This document shows positions 27,531 to 37,970 of a DNA stretch of 64,000 nt, one piece after another (the stretch's first letter is position 1; the number at the start of each line of letters is the position of its first letter). The notes below the pieces were generated by a model. The model had not been told where the DNA came from and did no database searches. It was given only the letters and a program-made list of their open reading frames with translations. Source of the stretch: a bacterium. Its GTDB lineage: Bacteria > Desulfobacterota > Binatia > DP-6. Location: positions 186,001-250,000 of the forward strand of contig JAHCID010000001.1 of assembly GCA_026129405.1 (NCBI GenBank). Reading direction: 5' to 3'. The position numbers and the translations under genes were made by a program.

Positions 27531-29093
27531 TCAGTCGTTGCTCTTCTTCTTGTTGTTCTTGTTGCCGCCGCCACCGCCGCCGCCCTTCTTCTCCTGCCGC
27601 TGCTCCTGCCGCTGCTGGCGGTTCTCCTGGCGCTGCTGCTGTTGCTGCGTGCGCTGCGCCTGGCGCTGCTGCTGTTGCTGCTGGCGTTGCTCGCGCTGCG
27701 CTTGCTGGCGTTGCTGCTGCGCCGCCTGCTTCTGCTGGCGTTGCTCGCGCTGCTGGGCCTGGCGCTGCTGCTGAGCCGCCTGCTTCTGCTGGCGCTGATC
27801 GCGTTGCTGCTGCTGGCGCTGCTGCTGCGCCGCCTGTTTCTGCTGACGCTGCTGCTGCTGGCGCTGCTGCTGGGCCGCCTGCTTCTGCTGGCGCTGCTCG
27901 CGCTGCTGCGCCTGCCGTTGCTGCTTCTGCGTCTGCTGCGCCTGCTTCTGCTCCTGGCGCTGCTGCTGCTGGACCTGCTTCTGCTGGCGCTGGAGCTGCT
28001 GGGCTTCCTGGCGCTGCTGCTTGCGGACCTGGGCCGGCGTCGGCGCCTGCGCCGTCGTCGCCTGGAGCGGAGGCCGCAGCGCGCGGGCACGCCGATTCGG
28101 CTGCGCCGACGCGTAGCGGAGACGCTGCGTCCGGCGCCAATCGTCGTTGGCGCGACGCCACGGACGCGGCCGCGGGTTCCATGCCGCGCCCGGCGGGCGC
28201 CGGCCCCGGTTGTAGTAGTAGTTGTCGTAGCCGCGGATGCGGCGGCCGCCGTAGTAGTTGTTGGTGACGCGGACGTTGTCGTCGTCGAAGATCGAGTAGA
28301 GCGCCCACGCGCCGAGCGCACCGACGAGGGCGCCGCCGCCGAAGGCGATCCACGGATTGATGCCCGGGCTGCTCTCCTGCACGATGACCGGCTGCGGCTG
28401 CACCGCCGCGACCGGATCGTACGACGGCACGTACACGACGTCCGGCCGCGCCGGCTCGATGACGATGTCGCGATCGGCGACCGTACGGACCTTCTGGTAC
28501 TGGTTCGTCTTCAGGTTGCCCGCGTTCGCGACCTGGTGCCGATAGTCCTGGATCGCCTGCAGGACGTCCGCCTGCTGGAAGGTGACGGCCTGCCCCATCT
28601 CGTCGGTCCACGCCGGGTTCGCGTCGAGCCAGCGCACGACGTCCGGGAACTGGAGCAGGGCCGTGACGCTGCCGTCCCAGCCGCGATCCTGCGGGATGGC
28701 GTCGACCTGCGCCGCCTGCCCGACGTACTGGGCCGCGTCGTGCACCTGATCCGGGAACGTGGTCGCCGGGAGCAGGGACGCGAGCACGACGTCGGGGTAG
28801 AGCGCCACCGGCGCGACGAGCTCGCGCAGCTCGTCCTTGCCGAGCGTCTGCGGCGGCTGCGCAGGCAGCGTGGGAGGCGGCGCCGCAGCCGCCGGCGGAG
28901 GCGGGGGCTCGGGAGCCGCCGGAAGCGTCGTCGCCGTTTCCTGGGGCGCCGCCTGGGCGTGCGTGGCGTCGGTCGCGGGAGGCTCGCTCGCGCCGCCGCC
29001 GCACGCGACCAGCGACGCCGTGCTGAACGTCAGCAGGACGGCACGCGCGGTGGCACGCATCCAGGCCGGGGATCGGAGCCGATAGTCCGTCAT
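27531..29093 (-). CDS. DUF3300 lipoprotein with long Gln/Arg-rich C-terminal tail
   Basis: 520 residues, signal peptide with lipobox SLVAC (Cys about 31). A Pro/Ala-rich linker leads into DUF3300 (about 85-240), a domain of unknown function recognised by LVAPVALYPDVVLASLL, PDQVHDAA and ARPDVVYVPSYDP. A short hydrophobic stretch (about 247-265) and a Tyr/Arg-rich stretch (NNYYGGRR) follow. From about residue 350 to the end almost every residue is Gln, Arg, Lys or Ala, closing with GGGGGGGNKNNKKKS. The tail is strongly basic and may bind nucleic acid or cell-wall polymer. Confidence 0.8.
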   Translation of the reverse strand: MTDYRLRSPAWMRATARAVLLTFSTASLVACGGGASEPPATDATHAQAAPQETATTLPAAPEPPPPPAAAAPPPTLPAQPPQTLGKDELRELVAPVALYPDVVLASLLPATTFPDQVHDAAQYVGQAAQVDAIPQDRGWDGSVTALLQFPDVVRWLDANPAWTDEMGQAVTFQQADVLQAIQDYRHQVANAGNLKTNQYQKVRTVADRDIVIEPARPDVVYVPSYDPVAAVQPQPVIVQESSPGINPWIAFGGGALVGALGAWALYSIFDDDNVRVTNNYYGGRRIRGYDNYYYNRGRRPPGAAWNPRPRPWRRANDDWRRTQRLRYASAQPNRRARALRPPLQATTAQAPTPAQVRKQQRQEAQQLQRQQKQVQQQQRQEQKQAQQTQKQQRQAQQREQRQQKQAAQQQRQQQQRQQKQAAQQQRQQQQRDQRQQKQAAQQQRQAQQREQRQQKQAAQQQRQQAQREQRQQQQQQRQAQRTQQQQQRQENRQQRQEQRQEKKGGGGGGGNKNNKKKSND

Positions 29094-29239
29094 CGCACTC
29101 TCCCAAACAGGGAAGCCGCGCGAAGGTCACGCTCGCGGCGGTCTCGCTGCGATCGACATAGCGGGCGCCGCCCGCGAGCGATAGACACCTTGATGCCCGG
29201 CATCCTTCCTGACACCGCGGCGAAGCGGCGCATCCGCCG

Positions 29240-29267
29240 GGCCAGGCGCCCGAGCGGGCGCCCGGCC
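29240..29267 (-). terminator. GC-rich hairpin after thiC, possible terminator
   Basis: An inverted repeat GGCC-x-GGCGCCCG / CGGGCGCC-x-GGCC with a 2-base loop lies 30 bp after the thiC stop. No T-run follows, so termination would need Rho or the stem alone. Confidence 0.4.
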
Positions 29268-29296
29268 GCCGCCGCATCAGGCCGAGCTCGGCAGGG

Positions 29297-30922
29297 TCAG
29301 CGCGTCGCGTCCTGCACCGACCGGGCGCGCTCCGGCTCCGGCACGTGGTCGGAGTGGCAGGCGTGCTTGCCGCCGACGACCGGCAGCACCTCGGCCCGCT
29401 TCGCCAGCATCGCGCGGCCGGCCGCGGTGACGCCCGGGCTGCGGGCGGCTCGCTTCTCGGGCTGGAAGGCCCTGTCCTTGCCGCTCGCGAAGGCCACGAT
29501 CTCCTTCGAGATGCGCATGCTGCACCAGTCGTGGCCGCACATGGCGCAGAAGTCGGTGTCGACCTCGAGATCCTCGTCGTGCAGGGCACGGGCCGTCTCG
29601 CCGTCGAAGGCGAGCTCGAACTGCTTCGGCCAGTTGAGCGCCGCACGGGCACGCGACATGTCGTCGTCCCACTGGCGCGCGCCGGTGACCCCGCGCGCGA
29701 CGTCGCCCGCGTGCGCCGCGATCTTGTAGGCGATGCAGCCCGCCTTGACGTCTTCGGCCTTCGGCAGGCCGACGTGCTCCTTCGGCGTCACGTAGCAGAG
29801 CATGGCGGCGCCGTGGCGGGCGCCTTCGGTGGCGCCGATCGCGCTCGTCATGTGGTCGTAGCCCGGGAAGGCGTCGGTCACGAGCGGCCCCAGGATGTAG
29901 AACGGGGCGTCGTCGCACAGCTCCTGCTGGAGGCGCATGTTCCAGCCGATCTGGTCGAGCGGCACGTGCCCCGGACCCTCGACCATCACCTGCACGCCCT
30001 TGTCGCGGGCGCGGTGGACGAGCTCGCCGAGCGTGCGCAGCTCCGCGAGCTGCGCGGCGTCGCTGGCGTCGGCGAGGCAGCCGGGACGCAGCCCGTCGCC
30101 GAGCGAGTAGGTGACGTCGTACTCGCGCATGATCGCGCTGATCTCGTCGAACAGCTCGAACATGGGGTTCTGCCGGCCGTGGTGGATCATCCACTTCGCG
30201 AGCAGCGAGCCGCCCCGCGAGACGATGCCGCAGACGCGCGGGCCGACCAGCGAGAGATGCTCGCGCAGCACGCCGGCGTGGATCGTGAAGTAGTCGACGC
30301 CCTGGCGCGCCTGGCGCTCGATCTCGGCGAGGATGACGTCGTAGGTGAGGTCCTCGATGCGGCGGCCGACGATCATCGAGTAGATCGGCACCGTGCCGAT
30401 CGGGATCGTCGCATGGTCGAGGATCGCCTGCCGGGTGGCGCCGAGGTCGCCGCCGGTCGAGAGGTCCATCAGGGTGTCGGCGCCGTACTGCTGCGCCCAG
30501 CGCAGCTTCTCGACTTCGGCGTCGGTGCTCGAGGAGACCGGCGAGGCGCCGATGTTGGCGTTGATCTTGGTGGTGATCATGCGCCCGATGCCGGTGGGGT
30601 CGAGCCGCTTCGGAGCGCGCTCCCCGCGCAGCACGTCGGGGTCCTGGATGACGGCCAGGCGCTGCGCCACCGTCTGGTTCACCCACAGCCGCGCCTCGTC
30701 GCGCGCGCCCGGGTGCCCGACGGCGGCGTCCGGGTAGCCGTGCGCCGCTCCTGCGGGCGTCGCGCCCGCCGAGCCCGCGAGGTGGTGGACGTTGGCCGGG
30801 ATGACGAGCCGCCCGCGGGCGACCTCGTCGCGGATCGTCTCCGGCGAGACGCCCTCGCGCTGCGCCACCCGGCGCATCTCGGGGGTGACGGTACCCGCAC
30901 GGGCCGATTCGAGCTGTGTCAT
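29297..30922 (-). CDS. thiC: Phosphomethylpyrimidine synthase ThiC
   Basis: 541 residues. ATG 30922 follows GGAGGGAAG, which is part of the TPP riboswitch, and excludes a longer frame reaching 31054. ThiC is a radical SAM enzyme that makes HMP-phosphate from aminoimidazole ribotide for thiamine. The C-terminal CxxCxxxxC cluster motif is seen as CAMCGHDWC (about residue 465). [21 protein letters not shown] and the [14 protein letters not shown] segment are typical. Single-gene unit; expression is expected to be shut off by TPP. Confidence 0.97.
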   Translation of the reverse strand: MTQLESARAGTVTPEMRRVAQREGVSPETIRDEVARGRLVIPANVHHLAGSAGATPAGAAHGYPDAAVGHPGARDEARLWVNQTVAQRLAVIQDPDVLRGERAPKRLDPTGIGRMITTKINANIGASPVSSSTDAEVEKLRWAQQYGADTLMDLSTGGDLGATRQAILDHATIPIGTVPIYSMIVGRRIEDLTYDVILAEIERQARQGVDYFTIHAGVLREHLSLVGPRVCGIVSRGGSLLAKWMIHHGRQNPMFELFDEISAIMREYDVTYSLGDGLRPGCLADASDAAQLAELRTLGELVHRARDKGVQVMVEGPGHVPLDQIGWNMRLQQELCDDAPFYILGPLVTDAFPGYDHMTSAIGATEGARHGAAMLCYVTPKEHVGLPKAEDVKAGCIAYKIAAHAGDVARGVTGARQWDDDMSRARAALNWPKQFELAFDGETARALHDEDLEVDTDFCAMCGHDWCSMRISKEIVAFASGKDRAFQPEKRAARSPGVTAAGRAMLAKRAEVLPVVGGKHACHSDHVPEPERARSVQDATR

Positions 30923-30927
30923 CGCGC

Positions 30928-31020
30928 TTCCCTCCGCCGGCATGACCCGGGTCAGGTTCGAGGGGTCGGCAGGACCGCTTCCTGCCCTCTCAGTCGTCTC
31001 CGGACGACTCCCCCAGCAGG
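30928..31020 (-). promoter_or_regulatory. TPP riboswitch (THI element) upstream of thiC
   Basis: Read on the minus strand, CTGAGAGGGC, then GACCCCTCGAACCTGA, then CCGGGTCATGCCGGCGGAGG match the conserved TPP-binding core: the CUGAGA motif of the pyrimidine sensor helix and the ACCUGAUC/AUGCCAGCG-type strands. The 3' end contains the GGAGGG ribosome binding site of thiC, so ligand binding would hide the site and block translation. Confidence 0.92.
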
Positions 31021-31066
31021 AGCCGACATTGGTCCGGGCACGAGGAGGGGTCAAGGGCCGCCGGCG

Positions 31067-31735
31067 TCACGAAGAGCGCAGCTTCACACGGCGCACCCCG
31101 GGCAGCGCGCGGAGCCGATCGACGACCGCCGTGTCACGCTCCGGAGTACGCTGGCCGAGGCTCATCCGCACCTGCGTGTGCCCCCCGCGGCCCGGGCGGA
31201 CGTCGACCTGCTCGACCGCGAGCCCCGTGTCCTCCGCGGCGGCGCGCAGCGTCGCGACCGATGGCATGTCCGGACCGACGACGACCGCCAGCATCAGTGG
31301 TCGCTTGAAGAACCAGCGCTCGATGGGCTTGAGCGCCGCCAGGACCAGCAGCGTGAGCGCGGTGGTCGCCCCCCCGGCGATGAAGAGGCCGCCGCCGATC
31401 GCCAGTCCGACGGCGGCGGAGACCCACACGCTCGCCGCGGTGGTGAGACCGCGCACGCTGTCACGGCGGACGATGATCGCGCCCGCGCCGAGGAAGCCGA
31501 TACCGCTCACGACCTGGGCCGCGACGCGCGACGGATCGAGCGTGACGCCGTTCTCACCGACGACGTCGCCGAAGCCGAACGACGACACCAGCATGAACAA
31601 GCAAGCGCCGACACCGACCAGCGCATGGGTCCGCAGGCCGGCAGCCCGCTCGCGCCGCTCGCGGTCGGCGCCGACGAGCGCCCCGAGCGATGCCGCGACG
31701 GCGAGCCGGAGGATGATCTGCTCCTCCGCGATCAC
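31067..31735 (-). CDS. MgtC/SapB family membrane protein
   Basis: 222 residues from GTG 31735. The N-terminal half has about four membrane helices with the family signatures LGALVGADRERRERAAGLRTHALVGVG and GIGFLGAGAI, followed by VRGLTTAASVWVSAAVG. The C-terminal 80 residues form an ACT-like cytoplasmic domain, seen in the longer MgtC proteins. MgtC modulates membrane ATPases and supports growth at low magnesium. It stands between thiC and a secreted protein gene with no close partner. Confidence 0.85.
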   Translation of the reverse strand: MIAEEQIILRLAVAASLGALVGADRERRERAAGLRTHALVGVGACLFMLVSSFGFGDVVGENGVTLDPSRVAAQVVSGIGFLGAGAIIVRRDSVRGLTTAASVWVSAAVGLAIGGGLFIAGGATTALTLLVLAALKPIERWFFKRPLMLAVVVGPDMPSVATLRAAAEDTGLAVEQVDVRPGRGGHTQVRMSLGQRTPERDTAVVDRLRALPGVRRVKLRSS

Positions 31736-31809
31736 GCGGTGAGTCTGGCGCAACGCGGCGCGGCTGGCGATACCCGCCGAGCACCCCGCGCCGAAGTCCG
31801 ACCCGAACG

Positions 31810-32214
31810 CTACGGCGGACCGACCCCCATCAGGTCGAGCCGACGGCAGACGGGCGGCTCGGGGCCGCGAGGACACGGGATCGGCTGGCGCTGCACCACG
31901 TTCCGGGTCTCCGTCCACTCGCCCGAGGGCAGCAGCACCGAGCACACCTGGTCCGTGAACGTGTAGCACTCGAGCTTGCCGGGGGTGTAGCGCAGCTTGC
32001 GCCGGCAGTAGTCGAACGGGCCGTGGCGCAGGGTGTCGAACAGGCGGACGCTCAGCCAGCACCAGGACGGCGCCGGCTGCACGAACGGCGACGGCTGCTG
32101 CGGCACCGGGACCACGGCCGGCGCATTGCCGGGCCGGACGAAGTCGACGGCGGGCGCCGGGGCCGAGGCGAGCACGAACGACGCGGCCAGAGCGAGGACG
32201 CGCAGCGGCCGCAT
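31810..32214 (-). CDS. Secreted Cys-containing hypothetical protein
   Basis: 134 residues if ATG 32214 is used; an earlier ATG at 32250 would only lengthen the leader. The signal peptide is about residues 1-23 (LALAASFVLASAPAPA). The mature protein is Pro-rich at first, then has five Cys residues (WCW, DYCR, LECY, QVCS, IPC) plus one more in PPVCRR, enough for three disulfides. No domain recognised. It lies 49 bp after the amine oxidase gene on the same strand. Confidence 0.55.
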   Translation of the reverse strand: MRPLRVLALAASFVLASAPAPAVDFVRPGNAPAVVPVPQQPSPFVQPAPSWCWLSVRLFDTLRHGPFDYCRRKLRYTPGKLECYTFTDQVCSVLLPSGEWTETRNVVQRQPIPCPRGPEPPVCRRLDLMGVGPP

Positions 32215-32262
32215 GACCGCCACGATTCCACTCCGCATCGCTCCGCGCAACGACGGCGCGCG

Positions 32263-33837
32263 TCAGGTGCCGGTCTTGCCGGCGAAGTCGCCGATGATCT
32301 CGAGCCCGCAGCGGACGCCTTCGACGGCGGCGCCCTCCATCGTGCCCCGGTAGTCGAGCGAGGTGTGCTCGCCGGCGAAATGGCAGTTGCCCGAGCGCTC
32401 CGCCTCGACGCCGCGAAACTTCACGTACTGTCCGACGCGGTGGCAGGACACCGAGCCGCGCTGGAGGGGATCCTCGGCCGGCGCCGACAGCGTGGCGCGG
32501 CCGTTCCACGTCGCTGCAACGCCGGGGAGCACCGTCTCGAGCCGGGCGAGGAACGCCTCGGCGGCGGCCCGCACGCCCGCCGGCGACGTGTCGCCGAGCG
32601 CAGCGCCGGCCGAGCCGCCGCTCACGCACGCGAGGATGCCCTCGCTGCCCTTTTGCCCCCGCGTCTCCTCCCAGGTGCTCTGGAAGCCGGCGTCGCTGAG
32701 GATGCGCGCCACGTTGGGGCTGCCCCATGGGCCTTTCTTGCGCCAGGGGCGCGACGTGAACTGGAGCGTCAGCTTGGTGCCCGTGCCGTAGCCCAGCTCG
32801 TTGATGGCGGCGGTCTTGCGCTCGTCGAAGCCCGCCGCGCCGAAGTCGATCGTGCGCAGGACCGAGAACGGCAGCGTCAGCGCGACGCGATCGACGACGA
32901 CGGCGTCGCGGCCGTCGAACGAGAGGCGATAGGTGCCGTCGTCCAACCGCGTGATGGCCGTGAGCCGCGCGTTCAGCTCGACGCTGCCGTCGGGCAGCGC
33001 GCCGGCGAGCGCCTCGACCAGTCGCTGCACGCCGCCGGCGCAGACGAAGCGCTCGTCCGGCCGGCCGAGATAGCCGATGCCGTTGGGGTTCGGCCGGTTG
33101 ACGAGGAAGTAGACCGCGTTGAGCGCGCTCTGCTCCCGCGTGTCGAGCCCGAGCTCGCTGGTGAAGACGACGTCGAGCAGCCGCCCCATGGGCGACCCGT
33201 GCCCGCCGGGGACGCGCGTGTCGATCCAATCCCAGACGCTGATCTGGTCGAGCGCCTGACCGGCGTCGGTGTACTCGTCGTACGTCGTCGTCGCCTTCGC
33301 CGCGCGCCGATCCGCGCGCGCGGCCTTCATCACGGCCTTGATGTCGCGCCGCGCCTGCTTCGCCAGGTAGGGCGTGCCGTCGAGCATGAAGATCGGCTTC
33401 GCCCCGGCGGGCTGGTCGCGCCGCGACCGCGCCACCTTGAGGCCGAAGTTGCGGATCAGCGTCCGGATCTGGATGTGCACCCAATCGATGTACTCGCCGC
33501 AGTGCTCGCTGAACTGACCACCGGTGAAGGAGTCGGTGTCGGTGCGCGTGCGACCGCCGATGCGGTCGGACGCTTCGTACACGGTGAGCGGCAGCAGCGC
33601 CTCGTTGAGCGCCGCCGCGGTGCAGAGGCCGCCGAGCCCGGCCCCGACGACGGCGGTACGCGGGGGTGTCTGCGCCATGCTGCGCCGCGGACGAGCGACG
33701 GCGCCGAGCGCGAGCGTGGCCGCCGCGCCCCGCAGCACCTGCCGCCGCGACAGCAGCGGCAGGGACGGCAGGCCCGCAGCCGCCTCCTCCTCGGCGACGA
33801 GTCGCGCCAGGAGGTGGGCGAGCGTGGTCTTCGGCAC
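32263..33837 (-). CDS. Tat-exported flavin amine oxidase
   Basis: 524 residues, GTG start. SRRQVLRG at residues 30-37 followed by a hydrophobic stretch is a twin-arginine signal, so it is exported folded with FAD. VVGAGLGGLCTAAAL is the FAD-binding motif, and FAGEHTSLDYRGTMEGA is the C-terminal FAD motif of the MAO/polyamine oxidase family. Such enzymes oxidise amines to aldehydes. The gene lies 6 bp after an aldehyde dehydrogenase gene, which could oxidise the product further, though one enzyme is predicted outside and the other inside the membrane. Confidence 0.85.
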   Translation of the reverse strand: MPKTTLAHLLARLVAEEEAAAGLPSLPLLSRRQVLRGAAATLALGAVARPRRSMAQTPPRTAVVGAGLGGLCTAAALNEALLPLTVYEASDRIGGRTRTDTDSFTGGQFSEHCGEYIDWVHIQIRTLIRNFGLKVARSRRDQPAGAKPIFMLDGTPYLAKQARRDIKAVMKAARADRRAAKATTTYDEYTDAGQALDQISVWDWIDTRVPGGHGSPMGRLLDVVFTSELGLDTREQSALNAVYFLVNRPNPNGIGYLGRPDERFVCAGGVQRLVEALAGALPDGSVELNARLTAITRLDDGTYRLSFDGRDAVVVDRVALTLPFSVLRTIDFGAAGFDERKTAAINELGYGTGTKLTLQFTSRPWRKKGPWGSPNVARILSDAGFQSTWEETRGQKGSEGILACVSGGSAGAALGDTSPAGVRAAAEAFLARLETVLPGVAATWNGRATLSAPAEDPLQRGSVSCHRVGQYVKFRGVEAERSGNCHFAGEHTSLDYRGTMEGAAVEGVRCGLEIIGDFAGKTGT

Positions 33838-33843
33838 GACGGG

Positions 33844-35358
33844 CTACATCGCGAAGAGGTCCATGGTGAACTCGTTCAAGTCCACCCAGACCTGCTTCAG
33901 GCGGGTCAGATGCTCGATCATCGTCGGCCCGTTCTCGCGGCCGTAGCCCGAGAGCTTGTAGCCGCCGAACGGCGAGTTGCTCTCGATCTTGTGCCAGGTG
34001 TTGATCCAGACCGTGCCCGCCTGGAGCTTCTTCGCGATGCGGTGCGCGCGCTTGATGTCGCGCGTCTGCACGCCCGCGGCGAGGCCGTAGATGACGTCGT
34101 TGCCGATGCGGACGGCGTCGTCCTCGTCGCTGAACGGGATCACGACCCCCACCGGCCCGAAGATCTCCTCCTGCGCGATCTGCATCTCGTTGTTCACGCC
34201 GCTGAAGATCGTCGGCTCGAAGTAGAAGCCCTTCGCCAGTGCCGGGTCCTTCGGCTGGCCGCCGCCGCACTCGAGCTTGGCGCCCTCGCGCTGGCCGATC
34301 TCGGCATAGCGCTTCACCTTCATGAGCTGCTCCTCGGAGACCAGCGGGCCCATGCGGGTGGCGAAGTCGAGCGGATCGCCGACGACGATGCCCTTCGCGC
34401 GCTCCACCAGCTTCTCGACGAAGCGGTCGTACATCGACTGCTGCACCAGGAGCCGCGTGCCGGCCGAGCAGATCTGCCCGGTGTTCATGAAGAGGCCGAA
34501 CATCGCGTTGGCGACGGCGGTGTCGAGGTCGACGTCGTCGAAGATGATGTGCGGCGACTTGCCGCCGAGCTCGAGCGTCACGGTCTTGAGATTGGTGACC
34601 GACGCCTGCACGACCAGACGGCCGGTCACGTGCTCGCCGGTGAAGGCGATCTTCTCGATGCCGGTGTGCTGCGCGAGCGCGGCGCCGGCCGTGGGGCCGA
34701 AGCCCGGGACGACGTTGAGCGCGCCGGCGGGCAGCCCCGCGTCGGCGGCGATGCGCGCCAGCTCCATCGCCGTCATCGGCGTGTGCTCGGCGGGCTTCAG
34801 CACGACGGTGTTGCCGCAGGCCAGCGCCGGCGCCGTCTTCCACGCCGCCATGATGAACGGTCCGTTCCACGGCGTGATACCGCCGACGACCCCGAGCGGC
34901 TCGCGCTGGGTGTAGCCGAGGAACTCGCCCGGCTGCATCGACGGGCTGGTGAAGCCGTGGATCTTCGTCGCCCAGCCGGCCCAGTACCGGAACACCTCGG
35001 CCGCCTGCATGATCATGCCGGTCGCCAGGAACGACGGCATGCCGACGTCGAGCGACTCGAGCCGCGCCAGGTCGAAGGCGCGCTCCTCGATGAGGTCGGC
35101 CATGCGGTGGAGATGCTTCGCCCGCTCCTGCGGCAGCATCGTCGACCACGTCTCGTCGAAGCACGCGCGCGCCGCGGTGACGGCGGCGTCGATGTCGGCC
35201 TTGTCGCCCTCGGCGACCACGGCCTGCACCGAGCGATCGTGCGGGTAGATCGTCTCGAACGTCTTGCCCGACTGGGCGTCGACGAACTTGCCGTTGATGA
35301 AGAGCTGATAGCGACGGACGTCGGACGCGTCGCCGAGCGGCTGGGCGGTGGTCGTCAT
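33844..35358 (-). CDS. Aldehyde dehydrogenase (NAD(P)+)
   Basis: 504 residues, ATG 35358 after AAGGAA. All landmarks of the ALDH superfamily are present: TPWNGPFIMAAWK for cofactor binding, LELGGKSP with the general-base Glu, GQICSAGTRL with the nucleophile Cys, and EEIFGPV near residue 400. The closest subgroup is betaine-aldehyde or aromatic aldehyde dehydrogenases, by length and C-terminal FGGYKLSGYGRENG. It forms a two-gene unit with the amine oxidase. Confidence 0.93.
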   Translation of the reverse strand: MTTTAQPLGDASDVRRYQLFINGKFVDAQSGKTFETIYPHDRSVQAVVAEGDKADIDAAVTAARACFDETWSTMLPQERAKHLHRMADLIEERAFDLARLESLDVGMPSFLATGMIMQAAEVFRYWAGWATKIHGFTSPSMQPGEFLGYTQREPLGVVGGITPWNGPFIMAAWKTAPALACGNTVVLKPAEHTPMTAMELARIAADAGLPAGALNVVPGFGPTAGAALAQHTGIEKIAFTGEHVTGRLVVQASVTNLKTVTLELGGKSPHIIFDDVDLDTAVANAMFGLFMNTGQICSAGTRLLVQQSMYDRFVEKLVERAKGIVVGDPLDFATRMGPLVSEEQLMKVKRYAEIGQREGAKLECGGGQPKDPALAKGFYFEPTIFSGVNNEMQIAQEEIFGPVGVVIPFSDEDDAVRIGNDVIYGLAAGVQTRDIKRAHRIAKKLQAGTVWINTWHKIESNSPFGGYKLSGYGRENGPTMIEHLTRLKQVWVDLNEFTMDLFAM

Positions 35359-35492
35359 GGGGAGGTTCCTTAGCGCGGGTTCGGGTCGGCTGGGAAGCGG
35401 CGCCCCTCGGCGCCGCCGCGTCAGCGCACCGACGATCCGACGGGCCGATCGGTCGACCACCGACCCGGGAGGGAGGGCCGGGGCGCCCCCGC

Positions 35493-37492
<2,000 letters not shown>

Positions 37493-37496
37493 TCAA

Positions 37497-37526
37497 CCGT
37501 CAAGGCGCGCCGCGCCGTCTTGACGG
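37497..37526. promoter_or_regulatory. Inverted repeat between divergent lipase and SnoaL-like genes
   Basis: CCGTCAAG and CTTGACGG, 8-bp arms with a 14-base spacer, lie in the divergent region. They could be an operator; each arm also contains TTGACG reading outward, but no good -10 boxes were found. Confidence 0.35.
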
Positions 37527-37556
37527 CGTTCCCGCGGCGATGCCATCCAGGCCTTC

Positions 37557-37964
37557 ATGAGCCACCCGAACGACGTCCTCGTCCGCCGTTGGTTCGAGGA
37601 GGTGTGGAACCAGCGTCGCCTCGCCTCCATCGACGAGCTGGCCGACCCGGACTGCGTCGGCCACTCGGAGAACGGCCGTCTCGAGGGCATCGACGCCTGG
37701 CGCGCGATGTTCGACGCCTTCATCGCCGCGATGCCGGACCTCAGGGCGACCGTGGAGGACGTCCTCGTCGACGGCGACCGCGTCTCGGTGCGCTGGAGCT
37801 TCACGGGCACGCACACCGCCGCGTTGCAGGACATCCCGCCCACGAACCGCGCCATCCACGCGCGCGGCACCACCTGGTTCCGCGTCGCCGACGGTCGCCT
37901 GGTCGAGGCCTGGGACACCTGGAACCAGGGCGCGCTGCTCGCGAGCCTGGCGCGCCGGGCGTAG
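37557..37964 (+). CDS. SnoaL-like ester cyclase/NTF2-fold protein
   Basis: 135 residues, starting ATG 37557. The pattern VRRWFEEVWNQRRLASIDELADPDC and the later VEDVLVDGDRVSVRWSFTGTHT are typical of the SnoaL-like polyketide cyclase or ester cyclase family with an NTF2 fold. These bind small hydrophobic ligands and many have no known reaction. It is convergent to the P450 gene, with a 6-bp gap. Confidence 0.8.
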   Translation: MSHPNDVLVRRWFEEVWNQRRLASIDELADPDCVGHSENGRLEGIDAWRAMFDAFIAAMPDLRATVEDVLVDGDRVSVRWSFTGTHTAALQDIPPTNRAIHARGTTWFRVADGRLVEAWDTWNQGALLASLARRA

Positions 37965-37970
37965 CGCCGC

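Noticed and set aside
27531-28080. CTG/CAG microsatellite as a non-coding repeat
   Set aside because: It is in frame as the Gln-rich tail of the DUF3300 protein.
29345-31966. Open frame opposite thiC and mgtC
   Set aside because: ThiC and MgtC on the minus strand are certain and this frame has no domain.
32023-35373. 1116-residue open frame opposite the amine oxidase and aldehyde dehydrogenase
   Set aside because: An effect of high GC; the minus-strand proteins have clear family motifs.
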